Program-made: the position numbers and the translations under genes
Notes under the pieces: generated by a model
The model's input: the letters and a program-made list of their open reading frames with translations, nothing else
What the model was told of the DNA's origin: nothing
Databases searched by the model: none
Assembly: GCA_029213195.1 (NCBI GenBank)
Contig: JARGNI010000003.1
Span: 62,001-126,000 of the forward strand
Direction of reading: 5' to 3'
DNA: 64,000 nucleotides
Origin: Verrucomicrobiales bacterium
GTDB lineage: Bacteria; Verrucomicrobiota; Verrucomicrobiia; Verrucomicrobiales; DEV007
Shown: positions 25,797-34,272 of the stretch, piece after piece
How positions within the stretch are numbered: the first letter of the stretch is position 1
How the letters are laid out: each line of letters starts with the position of its first letter

Positions 25797-27125
25797 TTAT
25801 TCAACCCGACTCTGGATCTCACCATCGGCAAGCTTGGTTCGAATTGCATTTCCGCTCTCCACCTGTGCTGTCGAAGTAATCAGGTTCCCTTTTTCATCGG
25901 TGGTGAGAGAATACCCACGTCGAATTGTCATTTCCGGACTGAGGGAACGGAGCAACTCGCCAAGCGCAGAGGATCTCTGTCGCTCTCTCTGCAGGCGATG
26001 GTTCGCCGAATCCTGTAGCCTTTCCCCCAGAAATGCGATCGTTCTTCTCCCCCCTTCGAGAGATCGCTCCGGCGAAACCGAATGAAGGGCGCTGCCGAGA
26101 TGTTGGCATCGGTGACGCCGCTCTGAAATTTCGTTGATCAGGATGCCCTCCATCCGCTCACGCAGATAATCCAGCTCCTGTGCCCTCGACTGGAGGCGAC
26201 GGCGAGGCTCGTGGGCGCGAACCTCTCTCTCGAGGGCACGGACTTCTCGACGACGACTTTCAATCGCTGCCTCGGAACGCGAATCGAACAGTTCCTGCAA
26301 AGAAGACAGGCGATGAAGCAGCGTCGTGGCGTCAGGAGTCGCATTCTCCGCCGCCGCACTGGGTGTGGGCTCTCGACGATCGGCGACAAAATCGGCGATG
26401 GTGAAGTCGATCTCGTGGCCGACTCCGGAAAGGACCGGTATCGGACAAGCCGCAATCGCCCGGGCCACCACTTCTTCATTGAAAGACCAGAGATCCTCGA
26501 TACTCCCACCACCGCGGGTCACCAGGACCAGGTCCGGCGGAGGCAGGTCACGCCCCTCGGAGATTTCCCGAATCCCTTGCGCAATCTCCTCAGCGGCCCC
26601 CTCGCCCTGCACTCGAACCGGCTGGATCAGGATCCGGATCCAGGGAGCACGACGACGCAGAACGTGGAGGATATCTCGAATCGCCGCGCCCGTCGGCGAA
26701 GTCACGATCCCGATCGAATTCGGAAAGGCTGGCAACGGCTTCTTTTTCTCGGAAGAAAAGAGCCCCTCTGCTTCCAGTTTTCGTTTCAGCTCCTCGAACT
26801 TCGCCTGGAGATCTCCCGAACCAGCGGGCTGAATGACCTGGGCAATCATTTGGTATTGCCCCCGCGCTTCGTACACTGAGACGTCCCCGTAGAGCTGAAT
26901 TTTCATCCCGTCCTGCGGCACGATCCGATTCTTTCGCGCCGCGCCTTTGAAGAGGACGCAGGAGATCTGGGCAAACGAATCCTTGAGGGTGAAATAGTGA
27001 TGCCCCGACCCGGGCAGTCGGTGGTTGCTCACCTCTCCTTCGATCCAGATGCCCTGGAACTGCTGCTCGAGACTGCCACGAATATCCGCGGTGAGATCCG
27101 AGACGCTGTAGATTTCCTCGGGCAT
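25797..27125 (-). CDS. xseA: Exodeoxyribonuclease VII large subunit
   Basis: A 442-residue protein, the catalytic subunit of exonuclease VII, which degrades single-stranded DNA from both ends. The N-terminal OB fold (YSVSDLTADIRGSLEQQF, IWIEGEVSNHR, HHYFTLKDSFAQISCVLFKG) is followed by the nuclease core with PNSIGIVTSPTGAAIRDIL, LVTRGGGSIEDLWSFN and PVLSGVGHEIDFTIADFVAD, all family signatures. A long coiled-coil arm follows (about 270-400). Its ATG overlaps the rpe stop by one base (TAATG), so the two are translationally coupled. The small subunit gene xseB, needed for activity in E. coli, is not adjacent. Confidence 0.96.
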   Translation of the reverse strand: MPEEIYSVSDLTADIRGSLEQQFQGIWIEGEVSNHRLPGSGHHYFTLKDSFAQISCVLFKGAARKNRIVPQDGMKIQLYGDVSVYEARGQYQMIAQVIQPAGSGDLQAKFEELKRKLEAEGLFSSEKKKPLPAFPNSIGIVTSPTGAAIRDILHVLRRRAPWIRILIQPVRVQGEGAAEEIAQGIREISEGRDLPPPDLVLVTRGGGSIEDLWSFNEEVVARAIAACPIPVLSGVGHEIDFTIADFVADRREPTPSAAAENATPDATTLLHRLSSLQELFDSRSEAAIESRRREVRALEREVRAHEPRRRLQSRAQELDYLRERMEGILINEISERRHRCQHLGSALHSVSPERSLEGGRRTIAFLGERLQDSANHRLQRERQRSSALGELLRSLSPEMTIRRGYSLTTDEKGNLITSTAQVESGNAIRTKLADGEIQSRVE

Positions 27126-27790
27126 TACGAGCCCCGCATCTTTGAAATTGCACCGGCCATGTCGGGAGCTCGAAACAGTGAGGTTCCCGCGACCATGACA
27201 TTGGCTCCGTGAGCGGCGGCGATTTCGACGGTCTCGAGTTCGATACCCCCGTCGACCTCGATATGAAAATCCAGATTATTGGCGTCCCGAAACTCTCGTG
27301 CTGCAGCGACCTTGGGCATGGTTTCTTTCTCCATAAAAGACTGGCCGCCAAAACCCGGCACGACGGTCATGACAAGGAGTAGGTCAATCTCGTCGAGAAA
27401 GGGAAACACCTTTTCAATGGGAGTGACCGGGTTCAGAGCCAGGCCGGCCTGAAGACCCGCAGCCCGGATCTCCCGGAGTGTCGCCGAGACGTCGTGATCC
27501 GCCTCCACATGCACTGTGATTCGATCGGCTCCTGCCTCGACGAACATGGGGAGATATTTATCCGGCCGAGTGATCATGAGATGCACATCCAGAGTCGTTT
27601 CCGTGTGAGGTCGTACCGCTGCCACGAGCTGAGGACCAAAAGAAATGTTCTCGACGAAATGTCCATCCATGACATCGAGGTGAAGCCAATCCGCTCCCGC
27701 CGTGTCGGCACGTTCGATCTCTTCCTTCAAACGACTCCAGTCGGATGCAAGAATCGAAGGGGCAATGATTCGGCGGTTGCAGTCTCTCAT
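27125..27790 (-). CDS. rpe: Ribulose-phosphate 3-epimerase
   Basis: A 221-residue TIM-barrel enzyme that interconverts ribulose-5-phosphate and xylulose-5-phosphate in the pentose phosphate pathway, with a bound divalent metal. Signatures are IIAPSILASDWSRL (8-21), the metal/catalytic HLDVMDGHFV, LDVHLMITRPDKY, LVMTVVPGFGGQSFM and EVDGGIELETV followed by ANVMVAGTSLF. Length is normal. It is upstream of xseA with a one-base overlap. The start ATG 27790 is 64 bp from the divergent tadA start, so the two share a short promoter region. Confidence 0.97.
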   Translation of the reverse strand: MRDCNRRIIAPSILASDWSRLKEEIERADTAGADWLHLDVMDGHFVENISFGPQLVAAVRPHTETTLDVHLMITRPDKYLPMFVEAGADRITVHVEADHDVSATLREIRAAGLQAGLALNPVTPIEKVFPFLDEIDLLLVMTVVPGFGGQSFMEKETMPKVAAAREFRDANNLDFHIEVDGGIELETVEIAAAHGANVMVAGTSLFRAPDMAGAISKMRGS

Positions 27791-27854
27791 GTTGCGACAC
27801 TATCTTCACGTTTCTCTCCCATCGCAAAATTTTTGTCTCCCTGAATCCCTTTCC

Positions 27855-28394
27855 ATGGTTACCGATTCTCACCTCAACGATTCTCCCGAAGAGCCAACCG
27901 ACGGATGGATCGATCTTCAAAGCGATACTTTTTTCATGGGACAAGCCATGCGACAGGCGCAGAACGCTTACCTTGCTGAGGAGGTGCCAGTCGGCGCCGT
28001 CATCGTCCAGGGGAGCTCGATCATTGCACGCTCTCACAACCAGGTCGAAACCTTGAAGGACGCGACGGCGCACGCGGAAATGCTGGCGCTGACGCAGGCG
28101 CAGGAGGCTCTCGGAGACTGGAGACTGACCGAGTGCGATCTGTATGTCACCAAGGAGCCCTGCCCCATGTGTGCGGGTGCGATTGTTCATTGCCGAATCC
28201 GTCGTGTCATCTTCGGATGTGGAGACCCCAAGGGCGGAGCCGCGGGAGGATTCATCAATCTGCTCCAGCAACCGACCCTGAACCATTCCAGCGAAGTCAC
28301 GCCAGGAGTTCTCGGAGAAGAATCCAAGGCGCTTCTGAAGCATTTCTTTCTCGAGGCAAGGATGAAAAAGAAGGCTGGCGAGCCATCGAATTAG
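27855..28394 (+). CDS. tadA: tRNA-specific adenosine deaminase
   Basis: A 179-residue zinc deaminase that converts adenosine-34 to inosine in the anticodon of tRNA-Arg(ACG). The active site is complete: HAEMLAL (zinc ligand His and catalytic Glu) and PCPMCAGAIVHCRIRRVIFGC (zinc ligands Cys-Cys). GGAAGGFINLLQQPTLNH matches the family substrate loop. ATG 27855 is chosen; it gives an extra 25-residue N-terminal segment (VTDSHLNDSPEEPTDGWIDL) before the usual start, and a longer frame upstream would run into the rpe promoter. It is divergent from rpe and followed 31 bp later by the beta-CASP gene. Confidence 0.93.
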   Translation: MVTDSHLNDSPEEPTDGWIDLQSDTFFMGQAMRQAQNAYLAEEVPVGAVIVQGSSIIARSHNQVETLKDATAHAEMLALTQAQEALGDWRLTECDLYVTKEPCPMCAGAIVHCRIRRVIFGCGDPKGGAAGGFINLLQQPTLNHSSEVTPGVLGEESKALLKHFFLEARMKKKAGEPSN

Positions 28395-28425
28395 GCTCCA
28401 ATGTGCGCCTCTTTCTTCTTTATTG

Positions 28426-29790
28426 ATGCGATTCCACAATCTCGCTCGATTTGCCGATATCGGCTCGAACTCCTATCTTGTCGAGATCGGTAGCACTCGC
28501 ATCGTCCTCGACGCAGGGACGCACCCCAAGCATACCGGGCGAGATACGCTTCCTTTGTTTGAAACGATCGAACAAGACTCGGTTGATGGCATTCTGATCA
28601 GCCACCCTCACCTCGACCATATCGGGGGACTCCCCGTCCTCATGCAGCAGCAGGTCTCGGCGGCCGTGGCAATGACTCCTGAAACCCGGGAAAGCGGCTC
28701 GGCGCTCCTGCACAATTCCGTGAACGTGATGAAGTCACAACGGGATGAACTCGACGAACCGGACTACCCACTCTACTCACATCGAAAAGTCGATGAATTG
28801 GAGAGGCTCTGGTTCACGCGTTCGCCAGGAGAAGTCTTCTCCCTCGGCGAAGTCGACCGGGTTCAGTGCGAGTTCTACCGGGCCGGACATGTTCTTGGTG
28901 CGGTAGGAGTTCACCTCCAGGGGGAAAATGAAAGCGTCTTCTATACGGGTGATGTTCATTTCGAGGACCAGACCATGACTCGGAAGGCCGAGTTTCCGGA
29001 AGAATCCTTTGATACCCTCATCATCGAAACGACTCGAGGAGGGCTGGCTCGCGACCCGGAATACACCCGGGAAAAGGAGAAACAGCGGCTGGGTGAATCG
29101 ATCCGCAATGCAATCGAGCGAGGCGGGGCCGTCCTCCTCCCAGTTTTTGCCTTCGGAAAAACCCAGGAAGTCCTCTTCATGATCGAGGAACTTCGCGAAG
29201 AGGGGCTGCTTCCCATGACTCCGGTACACATCGGAGGTCTCAGCACCAAGATGTCTCACATCGCGGATCAGTTTGCCGATAGCGAAGGGAGAAACCACCA
29301 GGGATACTCCTTGCTCCGGGAATTCCCGGATCTCCACATTTTGCCGAGAGGCCAGAAAGAACCGGAATTTCAGCCAGGTCATATCTACGCTCTCTCCAGC
29401 GGAATGATGTCCGAGCACACCGTCTCCCACCGCTTTGCCAAGCGAATCCTGGGTTCGGAAAAAAATGCCATTTTCTTCGTCGGCTACGCGGATAGCGAGA
29501 CTCCCGGCGGGCGGGTTCTTGCGGCCGGACAGAACGGGCGCGTTCGACTGGATAGCCATCGCGATCACGAGACCCCCATCCAGTGTGAAATCAATCGCTT
29601 CGACTTCAGCGGCCATGCTCCCCGCGACCAGATCGTGGATTACGTTCTGCGTTGCAATCCGAAAAACGTGATCCTGGTCCACGGCGATCCCCAGGCGAGG
29701 GCTTGGTTCCAGGATGAGCTCGAGGCCCGAACATCCGGGATGCGAATCATTTTGCCAGCACCGGGTGAGACCGTCGATACCAGCTCTTGA
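28426..29790 (+). CDS. Metallo-beta-lactamase/beta-CASP RNA-processing nuclease
   Basis: A 454-residue cytoplasmic hydrolase with a two-zinc metallo-beta-lactamase core and beta-CASP insert, the fold of RNase J and CPSF-73-type nucleases. Motif 2 is SHPHLDHIGG (HxHxDH), followed by AGHVLGAVGVHLQ, the TGDVHFED Asp motif and IETTRGG. The beta-CASP insert has LPVFAFGKTQEVLFMIEEL and SGMMSEHTVSHRFAKRIL. The C-terminal RMMBL part shows FDFSGHAPRDQIVDYV and ILVHGDP. Such standalone proteins are predicted exo- or endoribonucleases; the target is unknown. The start is ATG 28426 rather than TTG 28423. It is likely co-transcribed with tadA. Confidence 0.9.
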   Translation: MRFHNLARFADIGSNSYLVEIGSTRIVLDAGTHPKHTGRDTLPLFETIEQDSVDGILISHPHLDHIGGLPVLMQQQVSAAVAMTPETRESGSALLHNSVNVMKSQRDELDEPDYPLYSHRKVDELERLWFTRSPGEVFSLGEVDRVQCEFYRAGHVLGAVGVHLQGENESVFYTGDVHFEDQTMTRKAEFPEESFDTLIIETTRGGLARDPEYTREKEKQRLGESIRNAIERGGAVLLPVFAFGKTQEVLFMIEELREEGLLPMTPVHIGGLSTKMSHIADQFADSEGRNHQGYSLLREFPDLHILPRGQKEPEFQPGHIYALSSGMMSEHTVSHRFAKRILGSEKNAIFFVGYADSETPGGRVLAAGQNGRVRLDSHRDHETPIQCEINRFDFSGHAPRDQIVDYVLRCNPKNVILVHGDPQARAWFQDELEARTSGMRIILPAPGETVDTSS

Positions 29791-29837
29791 AGCCGGCGGT
29801 CAGAGCAGGCCGATGTCGAACCGAGTCTCGCGTCGAT

Positions 29838-30872
29838 TCACTCGGATTCACCGAGTTTCTTCTCCAACGCCTTGACCCGCTTGAGCAGACTTCCGAGTTG
29901 CTTGATCCGCATCGATTCCCTGCGGTCATCCTTCAAGGGACGAGCTGGATAGCCAAAGTATGTGCCGCCGATATCATCAATAGATGCAATCACCCCGGTT
30001 CGCCCGCCACAGGTAACCTGATCGGCAATCGTTAGATGGCCTGCGATCCCACATTGAGCTGCCAAGGTGACGTAATTTCCGATCGTGGTGCTTCCAGAAA
30101 TGCCCGTTTGCGCCACGATGATGCAATGCTTCCCAATCCTGACATTGTGACCAATCTGGACCTGATTGTCGATCTTGGTGCCTTCGCCGATCACCGTCTC
30201 TCCAAAACGCGCACGATCGATCGTCGTCGAGGCACCGACCTCCACATCATCCTCGATCCGCACGATCCCCCACTGCTCGATTTTCCGATGCCGGCCTTCA
30301 ACGAATTCGAAACCAAACCCATCGGCACCGATGACCACTCCAGGATGCAAGACGACACGATTTCCAAGGACACAGCCTTCACGCAAGGTGACATTGGGTC
30401 CGATTTCGCAATCCTCGCCCACTACAACATTCTCCGAAACGACACTGCCAGCCCCAATACGAGACCCCTTTCCGACTCGAACTCCTGAGGCTATCGTGGC
30501 GTTCGGCCCCACCGAGACTTCCGAAGGATCCAGTTCGACATCCTCCGCAACAAAGGCAGTGGAATGGATTCCGGCGACAAAGGCAGGCGGCTTCACTCCG
30601 TACGCCTGGATGATGGAGTCGAACGCGAGGATGGGATTTTCCACCTCGATCGCCGCCGCGCCCGCAGGAACCTCCACTTCGGCTTCAGGCACGAGGACCA
30701 AGCCAGCCCGGGTCGCTTTCAGCTGATCCAGGTATTTCGGATTCCCAAAAAAACTTACGCTCTTTTCGTCAGCTTCATCCAGGGCCGCAAAACCTGTAAT
30801 TTCCTTTTCCAGTTCTCCCTGAGTCAGCCTACCGCCCACGAGACGGGCAATTTCTCCTACGGTTGTTTTCAT
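29838..30872 (-). CDS. lpxD: UDP-3-O-acylglucosamine N-acyltransferase
   Basis: A 344-residue enzyme of lipid A synthesis; it transfers a hydroxyacyl chain from acyl-ACP to the 2-amino group of UDP-3-O-acylglucosamine in the cytoplasm. The N-terminal uridine-binding domain ([23 protein letters not shown]-like [10 protein letters not shown]) precedes a left-handed beta-helix of hexapeptide repeats (about 105-310) with the catalytic-His segment [20 protein letters not shown]-terminal helix ([15 protein letters not shown]) fits the family. ATG 30872 is used; 30875 is also ATG. It comes after bamA and ompH as in many Gram-negatives, but an intrinsic terminator ends only about 20 bp before its start. 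Confidence 0.96.
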   Translation of the reverse strand: MKTTVGEIARLVGGRLTQGELEKEITGFAALDEADEKSVSFFGNPKYLDQLKATRAGLVLVPEAEVEVPAGAAAIEVENPILAFDSIIQAYGVKPPAFVAGIHSTAFVAEDVELDPSEVSVGPNATIASGVRVGKGSRIGAGSVVSENVVVGEDCEIGPNVTLREGCVLGNRVVLHPGVVIGADGFGFEFVEGRHRKIEQWGIVRIEDDVEVGASTTIDRARFGETVIGEGTKIDNQVQIGHNVRIGKHCIIVAQTGISGSTTIGNYVTLAAQCGIAGHLTIADQVTCGGRTGVIASIDDIGGTYFGYPARPLKDDRRESMRIKQLGSLLKRVKALEKKLGESE

Positions 30873-30891
30873 CATCCAAGTCGATCGACAC

Positions 30892-30919
30892 AAAAAAAGC
30901 GGCGGGTAAAACCGCCGCT
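30892..30919 (-). terminator. Intrinsic terminator between ompH and lpxD
   Basis: Read on the minus strand, an 8-bp GC-rich stem (AGCGGCGG and CCGCCGCT, at 30919-30912 and 30905-30898) with a 6-nt loop is followed by seven Ts (30898-30892). It has all the hallmarks of a Rho-independent terminator for the bamA-ompH transcript. Its T tract ends 17-20 bp before the lpxD start codon, so lpxD must use read-through or a promoter inside the terminator region. Confidence 0.88.
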
Positions 30920-30947
30920 AGATTGAAAAATAACCAGGGAACCCAGA

Positions 30948-31535
30948 TCAGTTCGTCGGAGCACCTGCATTGAGAGCGGACACCACTCCTTCGGTCAGAT
31001 CCACCACATTCTCGGAGGTGTAGAGGATCGCTTTGTTCGCCTTCGGAAGAAAGGACTTATCAAAGACAAGGTCGTGACCTTCTGCTTCGACGATCGCGTT
31101 GACGGCATCCTTGATCTCGCCCACCAGGGTGGCTTCCATTTCCTGCCGAGCCTGCATTACCTCAGACGAAGCCTTGCGCTGGGCATCCTGGATCTCCTTC
31201 GCCTTGGCATCCCGCTCCTGGATCAACGCCTGAAGCTCTTGGAGAGCCGCCTTGCGCTTGTCCTCGGAAAGAAGCGTATCTCTCGCAGTCTTGTCCAGCT
31301 CCATCGCCTTGTCCGTCATTTGCTGGTAGGCAGCCTGGCGCTCATCGATGTTCTTCCGCTTCTCGTCGGCCATCGCGTTGATCTTACCCACTTCGACATC
31401 CGTCTTGTAATAGCGATTCAGAGCGTCCTGCATGTCGACAACGGCGATCTTGATCCCCTGGGCAGAGGCATCGACGGCGAAGGCAGCAAAAAGGACTGCG
31501 GTGAGAGTAAGAAGTGTAGGCAAGTTGAGCTTCAT
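30948..31535 (-). CDS. skp: OmpH/Skp family periplasmic chaperone
   Basis: A 195-residue exported protein with a clear signal peptide ending DASA (MKLNLPTLLTLTAVLFAAFA). The mature protein starts with a beta strand typical of the family (IKIAVVDMQDALNRYYKTD), continues as long charged coiled-coil arms (about 50-150: RQAAYQQMTDKAMELDKTAR, LQALIQERDAKAKEIQDAQR) and ends with a strand pair (GHDLVFDKSFLPKANKAILY). Skp trimers hold unfolded outer-membrane proteins on their way to the BAM complex. ATG 31535 is chosen for the signal peptide. It lies 107 bp downstream of bamA and just before the terminator at 30892-30919. Confidence 0.92.
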   Translation of the reverse strand: MKLNLPTLLTLTAVLFAAFAVDASAQGIKIAVVDMQDALNRYYKTDVEVGKINAMADEKRKNIDERQAAYQQMTDKAMELDKTARDTLLSEDKRKAALQELQALIQERDAKAKEIQDAQRKASSEVMQARQEMEATLVGEIKDAVNAIVEAEGHDLVFDKSFLPKANKAILYTSENVVDLTEGVVSALNAGAPTN

Positions 31536-31642
31536 TGATTTCAGGGGGAATGAAAAAATCGAGTTTCGGACACACGCGTCCGGCAAAGAGAGGGACGAAG
31601 CTGGGAGATTTTCCTTAGAGAATTCCTGCAGAGCAAAAAGTC

Positions 31643-33958
31643 TTAGAACTGGGCACCCATCGTGAACTGGAATCGACCACCTTCGTCATTGAAAGCATCG
31701 GCCTGGAGAGGGAATGCATAGTCCAATCGCACGGGAGCGTTCCCGAGGATGAAGAGACGAACACCTACCCCCCAGTCAGAATTGACTCCGCCACCGACGG
31801 ATCCAACAGGACCATCACTGACTTTACCCACGTCGTAGAAGAGAGCTCCACGAATCTTATCCACGAGAGGAACTGTGACTTCAGCCGTTCCATTCCAAGC
31901 CTGCTTTCCTCCTAGCACCTCCAGGCTGTTGGGATCCCTCGGGCCGACATCACGGAAATCAAATCCACGCAGATTGTTGGCACCACCGAGAAAGTGACGA
32001 GTGAAAATGTGATCACCATCCGAGGAGCGATTGAAATTACCACTCAGGGTTATGATAGCATCGTAAGGCAACTCGAAGTGCTGAGTGACACCGACGTTGA
32101 AGATGGAATCGTCGACATCTCCGCCAAGTCCGGCAAACTCAAACCCTGCCGAGATCTTGTTTCCTTTTCGAGGAAGGAAGAAATTGTCTCGAGTATCACG
32201 GGTGACAGTGATTCCGACGGAGTTCTTCATGAAAGATCCGCCTTCAGCCACGAAGAGCGGCGAGGCAAGAGGATCGGGATCGATGTCGATCTGCTCAGCA
32301 CGGAAGTCAACACTCCCGTAGGTGAATTCTCCCAGTGCTTTCCGGAAGGAAACAGAACCACCAACGGTCTGCTGGTCGTACTGGTCACTGAGGAAAAGAA
32401 GATCACGATAGTATCCTTCCACCGTCATGGAGAGACGCTCACCGAACATCCATGGTTCGGTGAAGGAGATGCTGAAGTCCTTCCGCTCGCTACCACCGCG
32501 AATACTCAGGCGGAAACGCTGTCCTGCCCCGGTGAACTCGGGCCAGTCGTAGAGATCGAAATTCGACTGCGTGATTTCGAGGAATCCCGTGAGGCTGTCA
32601 ATCGAACTGAATCCAGCTCCGAAGTTCATCGTTCCGGTCGGCTTCTCGACAACACGGATGAGAAGGTCCTTCTCGTCGAGGTAACTGGTGTTGAGCGGGC
32701 GAACCTCCACGTTGCTGAAGTAGTTCATGTTCTCGAGACGACGCTGGGTCACCTCGGTCCGAGTCGTATCGAATGGCTGACCCGGCTCGAGAGGAAGCTC
32801 GCGACGGATCACGTGATCCTTCGTTTTGGTATTCCCTTCGATATGGACCTGCCCGACGCGGTAGGCGCGGCCTTCCGTCACACTGAGAACCACCCGAACA
32901 GCGCCGTCACCGGCATCGTCGAGACGTGGAATAACACGAGCATCCGCATATCCACGACGCCCATACTGATCGGAAATGAGCTTGATATCATCCTTGAGCT
33001 TGTTGCCCGCAAAAGAGTCTCCCGCCTTCGTTTTCAAGTAAGGAAGAATATCTTCCTGCATGGAGAGTGCAGTGACCCCATTGACTGCGAGACTGTCGAC
33101 CATGTAGGTTTGGCCCTCGTCGATGGTGATCACCACATCGACATACTTCGCGTCGACTCGCTTACGAGAAACGTTGGTGACCTTGGCGTTGAGGTAACCG
33201 TTATCACGGTAGAAATCTTCGATCGCCCGAACGTCTTGCGCGAGAGTCTCGGCATCGGTCGCGCTACTGCCCTGCGTAAACCAGGTCACGATACCTTTCT
33301 CCTTTTGCGTCATCAGTTCCTGGAGTCGAGCGCCCGGATAGGCATTGTTCCCTACGAACTGAACGTCGCGAAGAATTCCCTGCGTTCCCTCGTCGATCGT
33401 ATAAACGACCGTGGAAAATCCGTCTGCGCTCGGGGCACCGATACGGTAAGTTACGGTTGCCTCAGAGAAACCTTTCTTCCGATACATCTCCTGGATTTCC
33501 TGGCGGGCCCCTTTGAGAACTCCCTCGTCGATGGCATCGTTGCGCTTCAGGGAAACTTTCTTCGCGAGCTTGGAGTCGTCGATCAAGGTGTTCCCACGAA
33601 ATTCAACTCCGCCGTATTGAGCACGAGTTTGCACCACGTAGATGAGCGCGACACCCCCACTTACGTTGTCGGTAAGAACACGCACGTTGTCGACGTCGCC
33701 GCCCTTGTAGAGACTCTTCACATCATCATCGACTTGCGCAATGGAGAGCTTGTCTCCAACCTTCGAAGCTATCTGAGATTTGATCCGCTGCTTGGATACC
33801 GTCTGGTTCCCAACATACTGGATATCGATCGATTTGATGGTCTTGCCGTTCTGAGCATGGGCAGAAGGGCTAAGGATAGAACTCACAATAAGAGCAAGGG
33901 TAAGGCCTGCCACTCGTAGAAGATTTGGTTTCGGCCTGACGCGAGGATTAAAATTCAT
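31643..33958 (-). CDS. bamA: Outer membrane assembly protein BamA
   Basis: A 771-residue Omp85 protein, the central subunit of the machine that inserts beta-barrel proteins into the outer membrane. After a signal peptide ending AHA (residue 35) come five POTRA domains (about 38-430), recognisable by repeats such as IKSIDIQYVGNQTVSKQRI, YGGVEFRGNTLIDDSKLAKK, RDVQFVGNNAYPGARLQELM and GQVHIEGNTKTKDHVIRREL. The C-terminal 16-strand barrel contains the conserved loop-6 RGF in NNLRGFDFRDVGPRDP and ends with Phe (FQFTMGAQF), the usual beta-signal. It is followed by ompH and lpxD. Its promoter must lie in the AT-rich gap shared with ruvB. Confidence 0.97.
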   Translation of the reverse strand: MNFNPRVRPKPNLLRVAGLTLALIVSSILSPSAHAQNGKTIKSIDIQYVGNQTVSKQRIKSQIASKVGDKLSIAQVDDDVKSLYKGGDVDNVRVLTDNVSGGVALIYVVQTRAQYGGVEFRGNTLIDDSKLAKKVSLKRNDAIDEGVLKGARQEIQEMYRKKGFSEATVTYRIGAPSADGFSTVVYTIDEGTQGILRDVQFVGNNAYPGARLQELMTQKEKGIVTWFTQGSSATDAETLAQDVRAIEDFYRDNGYLNAKVTNVSRKRVDAKYVDVVITIDEGQTYMVDSLAVNGVTALSMQEDILPYLKTKAGDSFAGNKLKDDIKLISDQYGRRGYADARVIPRLDDAGDGAVRVVLSVTEGRAYRVGQVHIEGNTKTKDHVIRRELPLEPGQPFDTTRTEVTQRRLENMNYFSNVEVRPLNTSYLDEKDLLIRVVEKPTGTMNFGAGFSSIDSLTGFLEITQSNFDLYDWPEFTGAGQRFRLSIRGGSERKDFSISFTEPWMFGERLSMTVEGYYRDLLFLSDQYDQQTVGGSVSFRKALGEFTYGSVDFRAEQIDIDPDPLASPLFVAEGGSFMKNSVGITVTRDTRDNFFLPRKGNKISAGFEFAGLGGDVDDSIFNVGVTQHFELPYDAIITLSGNFNRSSDGDHIFTRHFLGGANNLRGFDFRDVGPRDPNSLEVLGGKQAWNGTAEVTVPLVDKIRGALFYDVGKVSDGPVGSVGGGVNSDWGVGVRLFILGNAPVRLDYAFPLQADAFNDEGGRFQFTMGAQF

Positions 33959-34272
33959 CGGGAAAAAGTTCTGTCCGGTCTCGGTAAAAGTTGTGTGTCG
34001 AAAGAGGTCTGCAGAAAAGCCACTTAGATAAGAGTTATCGAGCTCGGGTCAAGCTTAAATTTCTCTATCAGCGGTTCTTGAAATGGCAATTTCAGTGCCA
34101 ATTAAAGGGAAAAATGAAGACTCTGCAATCGTTTATACGATCGATACGATTCTGCAATCAAAACCTATCGACTTTTATAATTTTTAGGATATCTTAAATA
34201 TTCGTAAATACAAAAGATTTATTCACAGCCCGCAGAATTCCCTCTGGATCCCTGCGAACCTTACCGCCTCCC
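33959..34272. other. AT-rich divergent bamA/ruvB intergenic region
   Basis: This 314-bp gap holds no convincing gene. It is visibly more AT-rich than its surroundings and full of short repeats: TGAAAT/ATTTCA around GGCA (34079-34094), an overlapping TGGCA/TGCCA pair (34084-34100), TCTGCAATC twice (34122-34130 and 34151-34159) and ATCGT/ACGAT dyads between them. A minus-strand TTGACC (34052-34047) with TATCTA 16 bp downstream is a weak promoter candidate for bamA. It is likely a divergent promoter region with operator-like elements. Confidence 0.5.
34176..34181 (+). promoter_or_regulatory. Consensus -10 box upstream of ruvB
   Basis: A perfect TATAAT lies 91 bp before the ruvB GTG within the AT-rich divergent gap. 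No good -35 hexamer is present at 16-18 bp, so an activator or an extended element would be needed. It is a candidate only. Confidence 0.35.

Noticed and set aside
31994-33919. A 641-codon open frame on the plus strand opposite bamA
   Set aside because: It is an antisense shadow of a certain BamA gene; its translation has no signal, domain or credible composition.
33991-34197. A 68-codon frame in the bamA/ruvB gap
   Set aside because: No signal, motif or coding bias; it spans the dyads and the TATAAT and is better read as regulatory DNA.
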